From Phytophthora colocasiae (Eukaryota > Oomycota > Peronosporomycetes > Peronosporales > Peronosporaceae), in contig JAGKQI010000030.1 in assembly GCA_018806915.1 (NCBI GenBank), positions 218,501-282,500 on the forward strand: a stretch of DNA of 64,000 nt, written 5' to 3'. The position numbers and the translations under genes are program-made. Below are positions 20,101 to 29,409 of the stretch, piece after piece. Position 1 is the stretch's first letter. The number at the start of each line of letters is the position of its first letter. A model generated the notes under the pieces. The model ran no database searches. It was not told the DNA's origin and saw only the letters and a program-made list of their open reading frames with translations.

Positions 20101-21126
20101 TCTTGCTAGTCTACGTTGACGATTTGATTTGTGGAACAAACATCGAGACCTGGAAGGCGGATTTCTTCGAGGCGCTCAATGCCAAGTATGGCATCAAGGA
20201 CCAGGGACGTCTGCAGAACTACTTAGGCATTCAGATTGAGATTTACTGGACGGAAGATGGAGTATTCCTGCACCAGACCAAGTATGCCAAGGACGTGCTT
20301 AACCGATTTGGATTTGGAGATGCTCGAGGCTGTCGGTCACCGATGTACCCGAACATCAAGTTGGCCGTTGCTCCAAGTGATGAGCGTGAAAAGGAGGTCG
20401 GGATCGACTACCGCGCCGCGATCGGATCACTAATGTATATCGCAACTAGCACAAGACCGGACTTGGCGTATCCAGTGGGTTATCTAAACCGCTTTGTTGG
20501 AAATCCGACCATCCAACACGGCGGAACCCTGAAGCGAGTTCTACGTTACCTGGTTGCAACCGTGGATCACGGTGTGTTTTTCAGCCAGCCTACTGGAAAG
20601 CGACCAACGCAGTACAAGGTCATCACGGTAGATGGCTACTGCGGCTCAGACTGGGGGAACTGTCCCGACACCAGGAAGAGCGTCACAGGCTATGTGATGA
20701 AAGTTGCCGGTGGACCAGTGGCATGGGCTGCACGCAGACAGGGTGTCGTCGCTCAAAGCACGGTGGAGGCCGAGTACGTCGCGTCTTGCGAGGCCTGCAT
20801 AGAGGGAAAGTCACTGACAAACATTATAACCGAGGTGCTACCAGATTTCGGAGTGGAGTTCAAGATTGGAGTGGATAACCAAGCTGTCATCGCGTTGGCA
20901 TCGAACCCGACTCATCGAACTCCGATTTCACTATGTTCGGGAGCAAGTCAAGCAGAAAGCAGTCAAGATTTGGAAGATAATTGGTGAGCTGAACCCTGCT
21001 GATCTGCTGACGAAGCCCCTAAGTTTCCCAAGACTCGCGAAGTTGAAGGCTCTGCCGCGAGGAACGCCGCACCAGTTATGGCGGAATGTTGAAGAACCAA
21101 ATGGATCTTGCTGGCTCAAGTGGTGA
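17146..21126 (+). mobile_element. Degenerate Ty1/copia pol (gag missing), many breaks
   Basis: Pieces in several frames add up to a copia Pol. They are the protease-like WVFDSAANRHLVGDKRYF (about 17410), the GAG-pre-integrase motif (HDRLGHLC ... CEACQLGKSR, 17875-18000), and the integrase residues FADLLFP (18063), FTDCGGEF (18260) and NMVERSHQT (18365). Then come an acidic linker (18990-19240), RT with DINTAYLNA (19865) and YVDDLI (20113), and RNase H with GSDWGNCPDTRKS (20645) and STVEAEYVAS (20758). The last frame ends at 21126. Frames change near 17800, 18450, 18990, 19240, 19690 and 20930. The protease has DSA where DSG is usual. The Gag region is absent, so the element is 5'-truncated. 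Confidence 0.85.
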
Positions 21127-21170
21127 GGAGTAAGTCCCGAGATGCATTGCACACGTCCTCGGAGGGCGGG

Positions 21171-21434
21171 TGTTAAGTTGAGGCTCAACGTGGAGCGCTG
21201 GACAAACCTCTCACTGGCGCAGACCTGAGAAGCTGTACTGCAACCTGGGGAAAACTCAACGATGGACGAAAACCCCCGTGTGAGCTTAGTTCGTGGCTGC
21301 TGCATTCGAATCTGCAGTAGCATGCACTTGTGGGTGCTCGGAAAGCCGAGCAAGTTTAACGTTAATTCATTCAGTCAGAAATTTACTCCAAGGAGCTCAA
21401 GCACACTACAAAGTCAACAAATTGCTTTCTCAAC
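21171..21434 (+). repeat. Probable 3' LTR of the degenerate copia element
   Basis: A purine run (GGAGGGCGGG, 21161-21170) is followed at once by TGTTAAGTTGAGGC, the typical PPT-LTR junction, 44 bases after the last pol stop. The right end (about 21434, ...CTCAACA) is a guess, because no second copy is in the window. Confidence 0.5.
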
Positions 21435-21889
21435 ACGCGTACATTAGCGCTAATAACGACATTCTACTACGGTGAACAGGTTTGCTTCTCTAAGGTTTTC
21501 CTGAATAGCCAAAATAACAATGAAAACAAGAAATTTGCATAACCACGCCAACACCGGCAAGAAAATGACAAAGCTGACAACGGAAGTCAAAGAAAAAAGG
21601 TCATACATATCAAAACAAGCTACCGCTTGTAAATATTCATGTTCGCACAGGACTGTTATATACAGCCACCTGTGGTGCATCAAATTCTACCCGAAAGATA
21701 TAGCATCATACACATTCTTCGATGTGGGAGGCTGTTGAAGTTACCATCTCTGATGTGATGACACCTATCTAGGGGAATAATATTGCCTACCCGGGCAGGG
21801 CCGGGGGGTATTCGAAGTTTGAAATTCGTAAAAATTCGTAAAAAGATCGATTGCAAAATAGCTATTCCAAGCTAACAAACGCGACCCTA
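21435..21889. other. Non-coding stretch with a second copia PPT-LTR-like junction
   Basis: GATGTGGGAGGC followed by TGTTGAAGTTACC (LTR-like from 21733) resembles the 3' end of the complete copia element (GGGAGGC, then TGTTGAGGTTA). It is probably another LTR fragment of the same group. Nothing else is recognised. Confidence 0.4.
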
Positions 21890-22811
21890 TCATGTCCAAC
21901 TCAAAGAACATCCCCACGGTCTAGTTTTGGTCAGCTGGACTATCAATGCCATCAGTTCTTGTCGGTGTTGGCGGACATCTTCACGGTCAGCTCTAACGCG
22001 CTGCTCTCTCTCCACCTCTCCCATTTTGTTGCACCTGTAATTGCAATTGAAAGATTTGGTGGTAGAGGCGGACGAGCTGAGGAATAGTACCGCCATTCCG
22101 GTATCGTGCACGACATTACCGGCTTGTAAATAGCTGGCCTCCTGCTGTTCGCGCGGCAGATCATGCACGATTGGGCGCGAGACTGAAGTATCAGCTCCCA
22201 CGGGGGACCTCAGATTGGTACCCTCGCTTTCCGACGACAGATCCGCTTGTAGTTGCTCTTGGGTCGCACGAACTGGACCGTGTGAGCGCACATGCTCAAC
22301 AGGTTCACGAGCCGCGTGTGGCATCTCTGTACTTTATACAGAAGGTAAACTCGCAGGCGGCACTTCTTGATTAATTCCTCGTAGAATGTCTCTTGGTGCT
22401 TGCAGCTCTTCAGCTCGCCCCTCACCTCCAATAGATATTTCCCTCCCTTGAATTCGTAACTTCAAACTCTTGGCAACATCTCGCAGTGTTTGATTCGATA
22501 TACGTGAAAACAACATGGCGAATTTTCGGTGTAGCTACTAGCAGCACTCCAAGAACGCTCCTTGCGCGTGTTGTACTCCACCGCGACGGCTCTCCATTTT
22601 CCACAGTGTTAGTAGGTAGCTTCTCGTGAATGATGCAAAGCAGAAGCTCCTGCTCTTGTTTGCTGTGGTTTCGATATCCTTGAGTTCTTCCCATGCGGAT
22701 CACGTTGTCTTCACTCCAGTGCAGATTGCAAAATGAGTGGGTAGGAGAGAAGCCAGTGGCGACGGCTAGATGAGACAGAGATCTGATAAGGGTATATCTG
22801 ACATTTGTCAC
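21890..22811 (-). pseudogene. Decayed unidentified gene (SANT-like N-terminus, charged coiled-coil C-terminus)
   Basis: Fragments in different frames read in order from right to left. They are GRTQGYRNHSKQEQELLLCI (about 22695), which resembles the N-terminus of a repeated oomycete family with a SANT/Myb-like segment, then a Lys/Arg-rich middle (KHQETFYEELIKKCRLRVY). The end is a charged helical tail (EREQRVRADREDVRQHRQEL) at 21940-22030. No continuous ORF exists. I have no firm family name, and the function is unknown. Confidence 0.35.
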
Positions 22812-23029
22812 AACGTTATTTTGGAAAACGTATCGCTAACATTTAACAAAAAAATGTTGCACCTCCAACATTTATTAAACAAATGTTGAACCTCCGATAT
22901 TGTTCAAGGAAATATAGCGCTACAACTTGTAGATAACTGAATTTTTCATGACAGTCATATATTCAAACGCCTGCATGCAAACACTAGTGTGGACAGTATC
23001 ACTGGTCCGGATACTCAGCCAATGCAGAA
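22812..23029. repeat. AT-rich spacer with a two-copy direct repeat
   Basis: Two imperfect copies of about 29 bases (ACATTTAACAAAAAAATGTT followed by GCACCTCCA; ACATTTATTAAACAAATGTT followed by GAACCTCCG) lie in tandem at about 22840-22898. Each contains an ACATTT...AAATGT inverted repeat. Confidence 0.5.
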
Positions 23030-24018
23030 CTACACCATTTCGCAGTCAGCAGCTTCTCCTTCGGCAAAGGTGGCTCCCACTTCACTATCCGTGTCTGTGT
23101 CCATGCCAGGTGCAACGAGTCCTCCCAACGCTGCGGTTTCATCAATGTCATCGACGGTCAAGGGGGATAGATCGTCCTCTTCAGTGCTCGAAAACTGACT
23201 CATTGCATCCAGCATCTCAAAACTCATGCTCGTTCCATCAAAGTCAAACTGTAGTGCACCATCAATATTGCAGACAACTGACGTGGTGGCGAATTCCGCT
23301 TCAGTTTCGGAGCCCGTTCCAGTCGCAACCAGCACTTCTAGCTCCATAGGAGCTAACCCAGCGTCTCCAGTTTCGGTGACGCTGGATCCATCTTGGCGGG
23401 TTGGCTCATTTACATGAATCGACAGCATCAAACGTCGCAAATTGCTGACTGCCCACTCTGGATCATCCGCGTGTGCTTCGATCACAGGTGAGCGGGGAGC
23501 CTGCTGTTGGTTCCGGCGCGGCGTGTTCAGCAAGAAGTTGTGAGTGCGGTGCACGTGTCGGAGTAGCGACCTCAAATTCATGGCTTCGAATGAGCATCCC
23601 CACACATAGCAAGGAAGGTCGTTGCTCCTGTCACCTCCATCGTCATACAAAGGCACGATGCGAGCATAGTTCCGCGAGGTCAAGTTTGGAACGATGCCGA
23701 GGAATGCGTGGGCGCACAAATTGTTCCACTGGTATCCAGCACGACTGTGAATGAAGTCACCTCGAAGAAACAGCATATCGCCCTTTCGTAGCTCAATGAC
23801 GTTTCTGTTGGACTCGAACGCGAATTCATGGTTCCAGCCAAATCCGTACACTACAGTGTTGTCTTGAGTTGCAATGATGAGAGATCCCGGCAAGCACGTT
23901 GAGTCCATCGGGTTTTCAACCGATCGGGATAACGTGAAGTTTTGGTGGATAGGTTGATCAGGTGCTTGCCCACGCGACTTCAGGAACTGCCAACGCGGCA
24001 CATCCACGTCCGGAAAGA
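23030..24018 (-). pseudogene. 2OG-oxygenase-like paralogue lacking its N-terminus, with C2H2 finger
   Basis: The frame opens just after a TGA with TFFPDVDVPRW, matching TFFPDSTPAD in the neighbouring gene, so the first 90-100 residues of the homologous protein are missing. No ATG is present at this point. Parallel blocks are VVYGFGWNHEFAFES and KGDMLFLRGDFIHSRAGY, the second holding the distal His of the double-stranded beta-helix. The first metal ligand pair reads HQN instead of HxD, which argues against catalysis. A C2H2-type motif follows (CYVWGCSFEAMNLRSLLRHV, then HRTH), and then an acidic Ser/Thr-rich tail of about 130 residues. It is probably the truncated product of a tandem duplication. 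Confidence 0.5.
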
Positions 24019-24048
24019 ATGTTCAATAGTATGACCGGAGCATTGCAG

Positions 24049-24888
24049 TCAAAACGATAGCTGTGATGGTCGGCATTTCGGCCAGAAGTCGAAGCATGTG
24101 TGGGCTTGATCGGTCTGCGACGCAGTCAAAAAATCCAATCCACATTTGCTCACGTAGCAAGCACGCTCTGCTTTCTCTTCAATCGGAATCTTCTTGGGCA
24201 CCATCCGAATCAAGTCAATAGCATTCTGCTTTCGGTATCTGCGCTTAGCATGCTCCGGCTCCAGAAAAAAATGCAATCGAGTGTTATTCTTGACGTACGC
24301 ACCGCCGCAGTGAATTGTGTCCGCACGCATGATCAACACGTCCCCCTTGTCGAAAGTGACTTTTTCCTCATCTGCTTCCAAAGCTACCTGCCTGTTCCAG
24401 CCGTACGAGATGATGTGGCTATCGTCCTCCAGCCCCAATAGCACGGATGCTGGCAAACCGCTATACTGAAACAGGTCCTGGTTTGACGAGATCCGCCCGA
24501 AATCCCTGTGAACGGCCTGCCTTTCACCACCTGCAAACGACCTGATAAACGTGAAGTCTGCCGGTGTGGAGTCCGGAAAAAATGTTTGACAGCCTTCACT
24601 GATCAAGTCATACAAAGCGCTCGCCTTGGCCTCCGGTACTTTAGCAGTCTGTCGCTTGCTATCCATCTTGTTCCCCAGCCCAAACAAGCGGTTCCAGCTA
24701 CTCGCGTCCAGTCCGTTAGCCGTCTCCAGCAGAGCGTCGCACACCTCAGGCTCGACGTATCGGAATTGCCGAATATAACCTTTCGAGTTTAAGCGGTGCT
24801 GCTGCGGAAGAACGTTCGGGAACAGCTGCAGTGGCGAGTCTGATTCCATTGTTGCCTGCACTTCCTGCTCCAGCCCCGCCAACTCCAT
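24049..24888 (-). CDS. 2-oxoglutarate/Fe(II) oxygenase-like protein with Cys/His tail
   Basis: I choose the ATG at 24888 (MELAGLEQEVQATMES); the open frame upstream has only non-ATG starts. The 279-residue protein shows a jelly-roll layout: FTFIRSFAGGERQAVHRDFG with an HxD ligand pair (HRD), then the paired strands SHIISYGWNRQVALEA, then FDKGDVLIMRADTIHCGGAY with the distal His. A later Arg (NNTRLHFFL) sits where 2-oxoglutarate-binding Arg residues occur. The C-terminus is Cys-rich (CYVSKCGLDF ... HTCFDFWPKC), perhaps a zinc site. The substrate is unknown. It is the intact member of a tandem pair, 30 bases upstream of the truncated copy on the same strand. Oxygenase function is inferred from motifs only. 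Confidence 0.5.
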   Translation of the reverse strand: MELAGLEQEVQATMESDSPLQLFPNVLPQQHRLNSKGYIRQFRYVEPEVCDALLETANGLDASSWNRLFGLGNKMDSKRQTAKVPEAKASALYDLISEGCQTFFPDSTPADFTFIRSFAGGERQAVHRDFGRISSNQDLFQYSGLPASVLLGLEDDSHIISYGWNRQVALEADEEKVTFDKGDVLIMRADTIHCGGAYVKNNTRLHFFLEPEHAKRRYRKQNAIDLIRMVPKKIPIEEKAERACYVSKCGLDFLTASQTDQAHTCFDFWPKCRPSQLSF

Positions 24889-24936
24889 CACGGTAGCCAG
24901 CAAAACGAAAAGTGATATCGTACGTGATTGTCGCAC

Positions 24937-25269
24937 TTCAACTAGTGTGGTTCACACAACTATGTGGTCAACACAGCTATGTGGTCCACTCCACCTAACT
25001 GCGTGAGGTTACCGACTTCCCTTTGTCTAAGGCGCACCCTATCTTCGGGTGATGAGCAGGTCTCCAAAAAGTTGATCTTCGGAGATGAGCAGTCAAAACC
25101 GTGGTATCGATTAGCAGAATGCCTACGCAAAGATTCACTGTATCGGTATCGGAGTCGATTTCGCCGATCTGTTCGTCCAGAACGTGCAAGCCAGCAAGCT
25201 AGGTAGCTCGTTCGCATTGCAGTCTCGGTCTTTGTGAGCTTGGACGTTGTAGCTTGTAGCAACTTCAGT
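24937..25269. other. Intergenic, decayed continuation of the transposase-like fragment
   Basis: The minus strand continues the neighbouring fragment out of frame (GEIIDWVNDLRQEGVPVSAL near 25290-25340, then broken frames to about 25000). No intact ORF is present. Confidence 0.35.
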
Positions 25270-25709
25270 GACTTTTAGGCTAAGCATGAGCGCCGAAACT
25301 GGAACGCCTTCTTGCCTCAGGTCGTTGACCCAGTCGATGATCTCGCCTTCAGCATCTTTACTCCTGTTCCTACCAAACGCTCTCTCTTTCGCAGCATGCC
25401 CTTGGTAGTTGCACAGGCCTGTTCTAGCTTAGTCGCCTTCTTCTTCCATTTACTTAAAAGCTTGCGACGGTTGATGTATTCCGCTGGGTGTAAATTAGGC
25501 CAGAATTCCTTGATTGTCTGCCTGGCGTTGTCAGTACTGCGATAACGCTTAGCTGCACTTAGCTTAATCGCGTTCGTGAACGCCTCTCTCGTTCTCGTGC
25601 TTTCCGTTCTACCGCCATCTTCACGGAGACGTGGGCGCCCGACAGGCTTGTGCTTCTCCTGGAGCGGCTCTGCTGTTGTTGCGCGGGCTTCGGCTTCACC
25701 TCCGGCCAT
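25270..25709 (-). pseudogene. N-terminal fragment of a transposase-like protein (HTH region)
   Basis: An ATG at 25709 starts MAGGEAEARATTAEPLQEKH. A Lys/Arg-rich helical part follows (NAIKLSAAKRYRSTDNARQT, EFWPNLHPAEYINRRKLLSK). After a frame change near 25330 comes WVNDLRQEGVPVSALML, a segment typical of the HTH region of pogo/CENP-B-like transposases in oomycetes. No DDE domain follows. Element E1 begins 187 bases upstream of its start codon. Confidence 0.4.
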
Positions 25710-25895
25710 GCGGGCTGAATCTTGAATGTCTTGAATGGCAGCACGCCACAAAATAGAAGCGCCAAGTTCAATGTCGCCTTTGACAGAGGTAGTGATTCGT
25801 ATCGCTATGATTGGTTGAAACCATGTGTCGCCTGTATGCGGTGACGCCTTAGACAAAGGGAAGTCGGTACAGGACAGCTGTGCGTCGACACAAGC

Positions 25896-26211
25896 TGTGA
25901 CGGGGGTCACACAGCACTTCACACAGAGGAAGGCTTGGAGTATACAAACTCCTAGTGAACGGCAGTTCACTCGGTCCCCAAAGACTTGGGGAGACTAACT
26001 AAAGATTAGGTAGATTTAAGACTGAATATATTATAGATACTTGTTAGCTTGGCCTGCAATACAAACTAAAAGATATCTATAGTGTAACCTATATAGAAGG
26101 TGATAGGTGGCTGCGGAGCCACCTGCCACGTGTCACCATGATGTGTGACACACCAAATGTATCCACTTCGGAAGAGTGACTAAAGTCACTCTTCAATGTA
26201 ACCCTGTTACA
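25896..26211 (-). repeat. E1 3' LTR
   Basis: This is a 316 bp direct repeat of 42198-42513. It carries many stem-loops, for example GAAGAGTGAC/GTCACTCTTC, CCCC(AA)/(TT)GGGG and GGTGGCT/AGCCACC. Confidence 0.95.
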
Positions 26212-26393
26212 TCCTCCCCCACTTAGATTCGACTCTCGTCCAATCAGAGAAGAGAGAAAATCCCTTTCACATTTCTCTCTTCAATGTCGAAATCGATCGA
26301 CCTGCCGACAGCTCTAGTCGCTGCGGCTTCTGCTCTCACAGAGCACAGGGCGCACTGCCAACGCGTACCAGGCTTCCTTGGAAGCCCAGCAAC

Positions 26394-27241
26394 ATGTCTG
26401 CAAAGGGTGCAAACCCAGACGCGCAAGCGTCTTCACGGAAGAAGGCTGCAAAGCCAACTTCCAAGCCAGCCAAGCCTCGCGGCAAGGCTTCGGCACTTCA
26501 TGAGGCCACCGATGTGGCCTCCAGGGCTCTTAGCTCGCCAGCAGCACTGCTGCGATGGCTAGCCCTAGCCAAAGGCGCAGTAGGTCTCCGTCCCTACCGC
26601 CTGATACTCGACCGAATCCTCGGTTCGAGTATAGGGACCATAGTCCCGGTTTCTGGAGTCCTTCCCAACAGGAAGCGACTCTTGTCAGCTACTCGGGTGA
26701 CGAGAGCGACAACGATGACGCCGAGGGCAAGCCTGCGGCTGGTGCTCCGACCACGGAGGAGCACCATGGAGACAAGGACACCGCGTCCAAGTCTCCCGAT
26801 AACACCAGCGGCCGTGGTGGCGACACTACGCCACCTGTCAGACATCTGACACTTGCTGAAGGGCGCGAACGCGCCCGGGCCATTCTGGCAGAGGAGAAGG
26901 TGCCCAGCACCAACTCCAAGAAGCGTCATGCTTCACAGTCTCCTTGTCAAGACATGACAAGGAGAAGGGAGCTCGAACAGATCTTCGGCCCCGACGACGT
27001 CGACGATGACGCCGATGATGAGGAGGGGCTCATCCGCGAGCCCCAAGAGATCACTAACGATCTCGATGAGCAGCAAGAGCTCTTTCAGGCTGCTCAACAG
27101 CCAATGCGCACCGCACCAACGGTCGCACGTGAGTCTCATCAGATGAGGACTCTGCCCACCAGCGGGGATACTACCCGCCCGAGCAAGGCTCGGGAGCTGC
27201 TGCGTATCTCGAGCAGCTCCAGGACCCACGTCCTCTCATAG
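26394..27241 (+). CDS. E1 antisense ORF, N-terminal part
   Basis: This plus-strand coding stretch lies between the 3' LTR and the pol end and runs opposite to pol. It starts at ATG 26394 (MSAKGANPDAQASSRKKAAK), a Lys/Ala/Pro-rich basic tail. It then moves to a second frame near 26555 (SPSQRRSRSPSLPPDTRPNP), followed by a Ser/Asp/Glu-rich disordered region and a conserved-looking block (RRRELEQIFGPDDVDDDADD). The stop is at 27239-27241. Together with the next ORF it looks like one protein split by small indels. The function is unknown, and no database family comes to mind. A comparable ORF sits at the same place in E2. Confidence 0.5.
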
Positions 27242-27273
27242 GGGGCCACTCCAAAGGCGCCTATGAGCGGGCC

Positions 27274-28677
27274 TTGGTTCAGAAAGAACCTCTCTTTCAA
27301 GACAACCTCTCTGTTGCCAGGTGCGTGCTTCTAGCACAGCACCGAATTCCTCTCAAGGAATTCACCTCGCTTCGCAAGAAGCCTGAGACTAAGGGTGGTC
27401 TCAAGCCCACATGGGGTTACCCATGGGTTCTCCCAGAGAACACTGCGTCGTGGGTCGACGCTGAGGACCTCTTTTGGCAATGGGTCCGGTTGACAGTCAA
27501 GTCAACCCAGGAGTACCACAAACTCCGTGACGAAGATCACCTGGAGGACATCCTCCGCCTCCGGGCCCTTCGTGTCCAGTTTGTCCACCTTGTATGCAAA
27601 CGTCAGCTCCATCATCAGATGGAGCGACTGAGAACTGAGTCTCAGTCCAGCGCTCACAATGAGCGCGGGTATGGAACACATACACCTGTGTTCCAACCCC
27701 GTTCAGCGGCTAAGAAGCCGCGGACTACTTACGAGGCTGCCGACGTGCCTCTTCCCAGCACGCGACAGCCTTCGGGCAGTCAACCTGGAGCCGCTCAATC
27801 GGCTCCCAGGTACTCTGCGACGCAGGGTACCCGCGCCACTTCACTCGGAGCTGGCGCTTCCCACCGCGACGCCGCTCCTGGAGAACCCGCTCCACATGGT
27901 AGTGGCGTTCTCCGTTCCGGTCAAGCAAGGCCGGAGGAGGCCTCGCCCGACTGCTCTTTCGAGCCGTCCCCGACGTTGGGGACTCAGAGGCCTTCGACTG
28001 GGCCTCTTGACCGACTTGTTGCTCAGCAACAGGAGGAGATCCGCCTCCTCCGAGCGCGTGTCCTCGCGCTTGAGGTCGCTCTTGGTCTTGGTGTTGGCGG
28101 CCAGGCTGCCTCTGCAGTCGGCCAACCTGGTGTCGTGCGCCTACAGGAAGACCTGCGTCTCGCGATGCAGGGTCTTCATGGTCGTGTAGACGGTAGTGCC
28201 TCTTCGCGGGCACTTGACTCCCTTCGTCAAGAGGTCTACGACCTTCAGGCGACGATGTCTCGCCGGGAGTCGCAACCGTACGCGTACTCCCCGTCATCGC
28301 GCGACTCGCGCCTAGGGGCCTACTCGCTTGGCCCCTCGGTGTATCCACACCGCTCGTACCTTCCACCGGGGTACGGCTTCGCCCCTGGGAGTCACCAAAC
28401 TCCCTATTACCTGGGGCGTTCTGCGCCTGACGCTAACCTCGCGTCGAGGAGGTTCACTCTCCTCCTCGCGGCCGCCTGCAACCTCTTGAGGGGCCGCATG
28501 ACCCTGAGGGTCATGGTACCGCTTCAGACGACCCACATAAAACGTCGGGTGGGTCGTCATCGACTTAGGCAAGTCGATCGTGTAGGCAGCGCCGTGCCTA
28601 CTCAGGACCTTAAAGGGTCCAATGAAGCGATGCTTCAACTTGTTGCTCACCGTGGAGCTAACAGTGTTAAGAGGTAG
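27274..28677 (+). CDS. E1 antisense ORF, C-terminal part with coiled coil
   Basis: This 467-codon plus-strand ORF starts with an alpha-helical domain (ENTASWVDAEDLFWQWVRLT ... LRLRALRVQFVHLVCKRQL), then a Pro/Ser/Ala-rich linker. A coiled coil lies at about 28004-28250 (LVAQQQEEIRLLRARVLALE, then SLRQEVYDLQATMS), followed by a Tyr/Pro-rich tail. It overlaps on the opposite strand the E1 chromodomain (27728-27904) and integrase C-terminus (to 29409). Each strand's structured part faces a low-complexity part of the other strand's product, as expected of true overlapping genes. The last part of the ORF (after about 28430) runs antisense to conserved integrase and is probably non-functional read-through. 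Confidence 0.5.
   Translation: MVQKEPLFQDNLSVARCVLLAQHRIPLKEFTSLRKKPETKGGLKPTWGYPWVLPENTASWVDAEDLFWQWVRLTVKSTQEYHKLRDEDHLEDILRLRALRVQFVHLVCKRQLHHQMERLRTESQSSAHNERGYGTHTPVFQPRSAAKKPRTTYEAADVPLPSTRQPSGSQPGAAQSAPRYSATQGTRATSLGAGASHRDAAPGEPAPHGSGVLRSGQARPEEASPDCSFEPSPTLGTQRPSTGPLDRLVAQQQEEIRLLRARVLALEVALGLGVGGQAASAVGQPGVVRLQEDLRLAMQGLHGRVDGSASSRALDSLRQEVYDLQATMSRRESQPYAYSPSSRDSRLGAYSLGPSVYPHRSYLPPGYGFAPGSHQTPYYLGRSAPDANLASRRFTLLLAAACNLLRGRMTLRVMVPLQTTHIKRRVGRHRLRQVDRVGSAVPTQDLKGSNEAMLQLVAHRGANSVKR
27725..28366 (-). CDS. E1 pol C-terminus: linker and chromodomain
   Basis: In a frame shifted from the integrase ORF, a low-complexity linker leads to a well-formed chromodomain (HYHVERVLQERRRGGKRQLR, then VKWRGYPASQSTWEPIERLQ) ending at 27725. 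Chromodomains of this type bind modified histone tails and guide integration. The frame change from the integrase lies near 28350. The whole piece is overlapped by the antisense ORF on the plus strand. Confidence 0.75.
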   Translation of the reverse strand: MEGTSGVDTPRGQASRPLGASRAMTGSTRTVATPGETSSPEGRRPLDEGSQVPAKRHYRLHDHEDPASRDAGLPVGARHQVGRLQRQPGRQHQDQERPQARGHALGGGGSPPVAEQQVGQEAQSKASESPTSGTARKSSRARPPPALLDRNGERHYHVERVLQERRRGGKRQLRVKWRGYPASQSTWEPIERLQVDCPKAVACWEEARRQPRK

Positions 28678-29409
28678 GTTCCTAGTGTGGAGTAGCACTA
28701 AGGCCCCCACATTAAATACACTTAAGTTTCCACTCCCATGCTGGTCTGAGTACTCCTTTTGCTTGTCCTGTGCGAGTGCCATTGCATCTCGCACCCGGCT
28801 GATCACATTCAGCCTGTTGCCGACAAATGTCGACAACTTCTTCCGCAGTGCGGCTGGTTCCACACCGGAAACCTGGGAGGAAAGCTCTTTCCGAGCCTCT
28901 CCCCCACTTACTCTCGAAGCCGCGGTGCCCCCACCCAGTGTGAGCGGCACCAGGGGGTTCCGAAGCCCGTTCAAGTAGAACGGCGTGAACCCCGTTGACG
29001 CGTGTACCGCGTTGTTGAGTGCAAACTCAACCATAGGCAGCTGCGCTGACCAAGAGCGCGGCGCCTCAGCGCAAACACTGCGCAGCACGTCCTCAACCAC
29101 TCGGTTGACGCGCTCAGTCTGACCATCGGTCTGCGGATGGTCCGCTGTTGACATCGTCAACCGTGTTCCTAGCAATTGGAACAGCGTTTTCCAAAACGCA
29201 GCGGTAAACCGCGGGTCGCGGTCAGAGACAACAGTCTCAGGCAACCCGTGATAGCGGAATACGCTATCAAGGAACAACTTCGCAGTTTGTTCCCCGGTAA
29301 TGGTCTCAGAGACCGGAGCAAGATGCACCATCTTGCTCAACCGGCATACAAACACCACAATGCCGGTGTTCTTCTGGTCATCGGCCGGAAGGCCGAAGGC
29401 CGAAGACAA
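28312..29409 (-). CDS. E1 integrase core and C-terminal domain
   Basis: The ORF has the integrase residues VSDRDPRF (second Asp) and DGQTERVNRV (catalytic Glu) with normal spacing, then FALNNAVHASTGFTPFYLNG and the GPFKVLSRHGAAYTIDL C-terminal fold. The first Asp (SLDFVFGL) is in the neighbouring frame that ends at 29378. The frame changes near 29385 and again near 28350. Confidence 0.88.
   Translation of the reverse strand: MSSAFGLPADDQKNTGIVVFVCRLSKMVHLAPVSETITGEQTAKLFLDSVFRYHGLPETVVSDRDPRFTAAFWKTLFQLLGTRLTMSTADHPQTDGQTERVNRVVEDVLRSVCAEAPRSWSAQLPMVEFALNNAVHASTGFTPFYLNGLRNPLVPLTLGGGTAASRVSGGEARKELSSQVSGVEPAALRKKLSTFVGNRLNVISRVRDAMALAQDKQKEYSDQHGSGNLSVFNVGALVLLHTRNLPLNTVSSTVSNKLKHRFIGPFKVLSRHGAAYTIDLPKSMTTHPTFYVGRLKRYHDPQGHAAPQEVAGGREEESEPPRREVSVRRRTPQVIGSLVTPRGEAVPRWKVRAVWIHRGAKRVGP

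Noticed and set aside
25317..25970. 217-codon ORF starting in the E1 LTR
   Set aside because: The first 87 codons are LTR and flank read-through; the supported start is the ATG at 25709.
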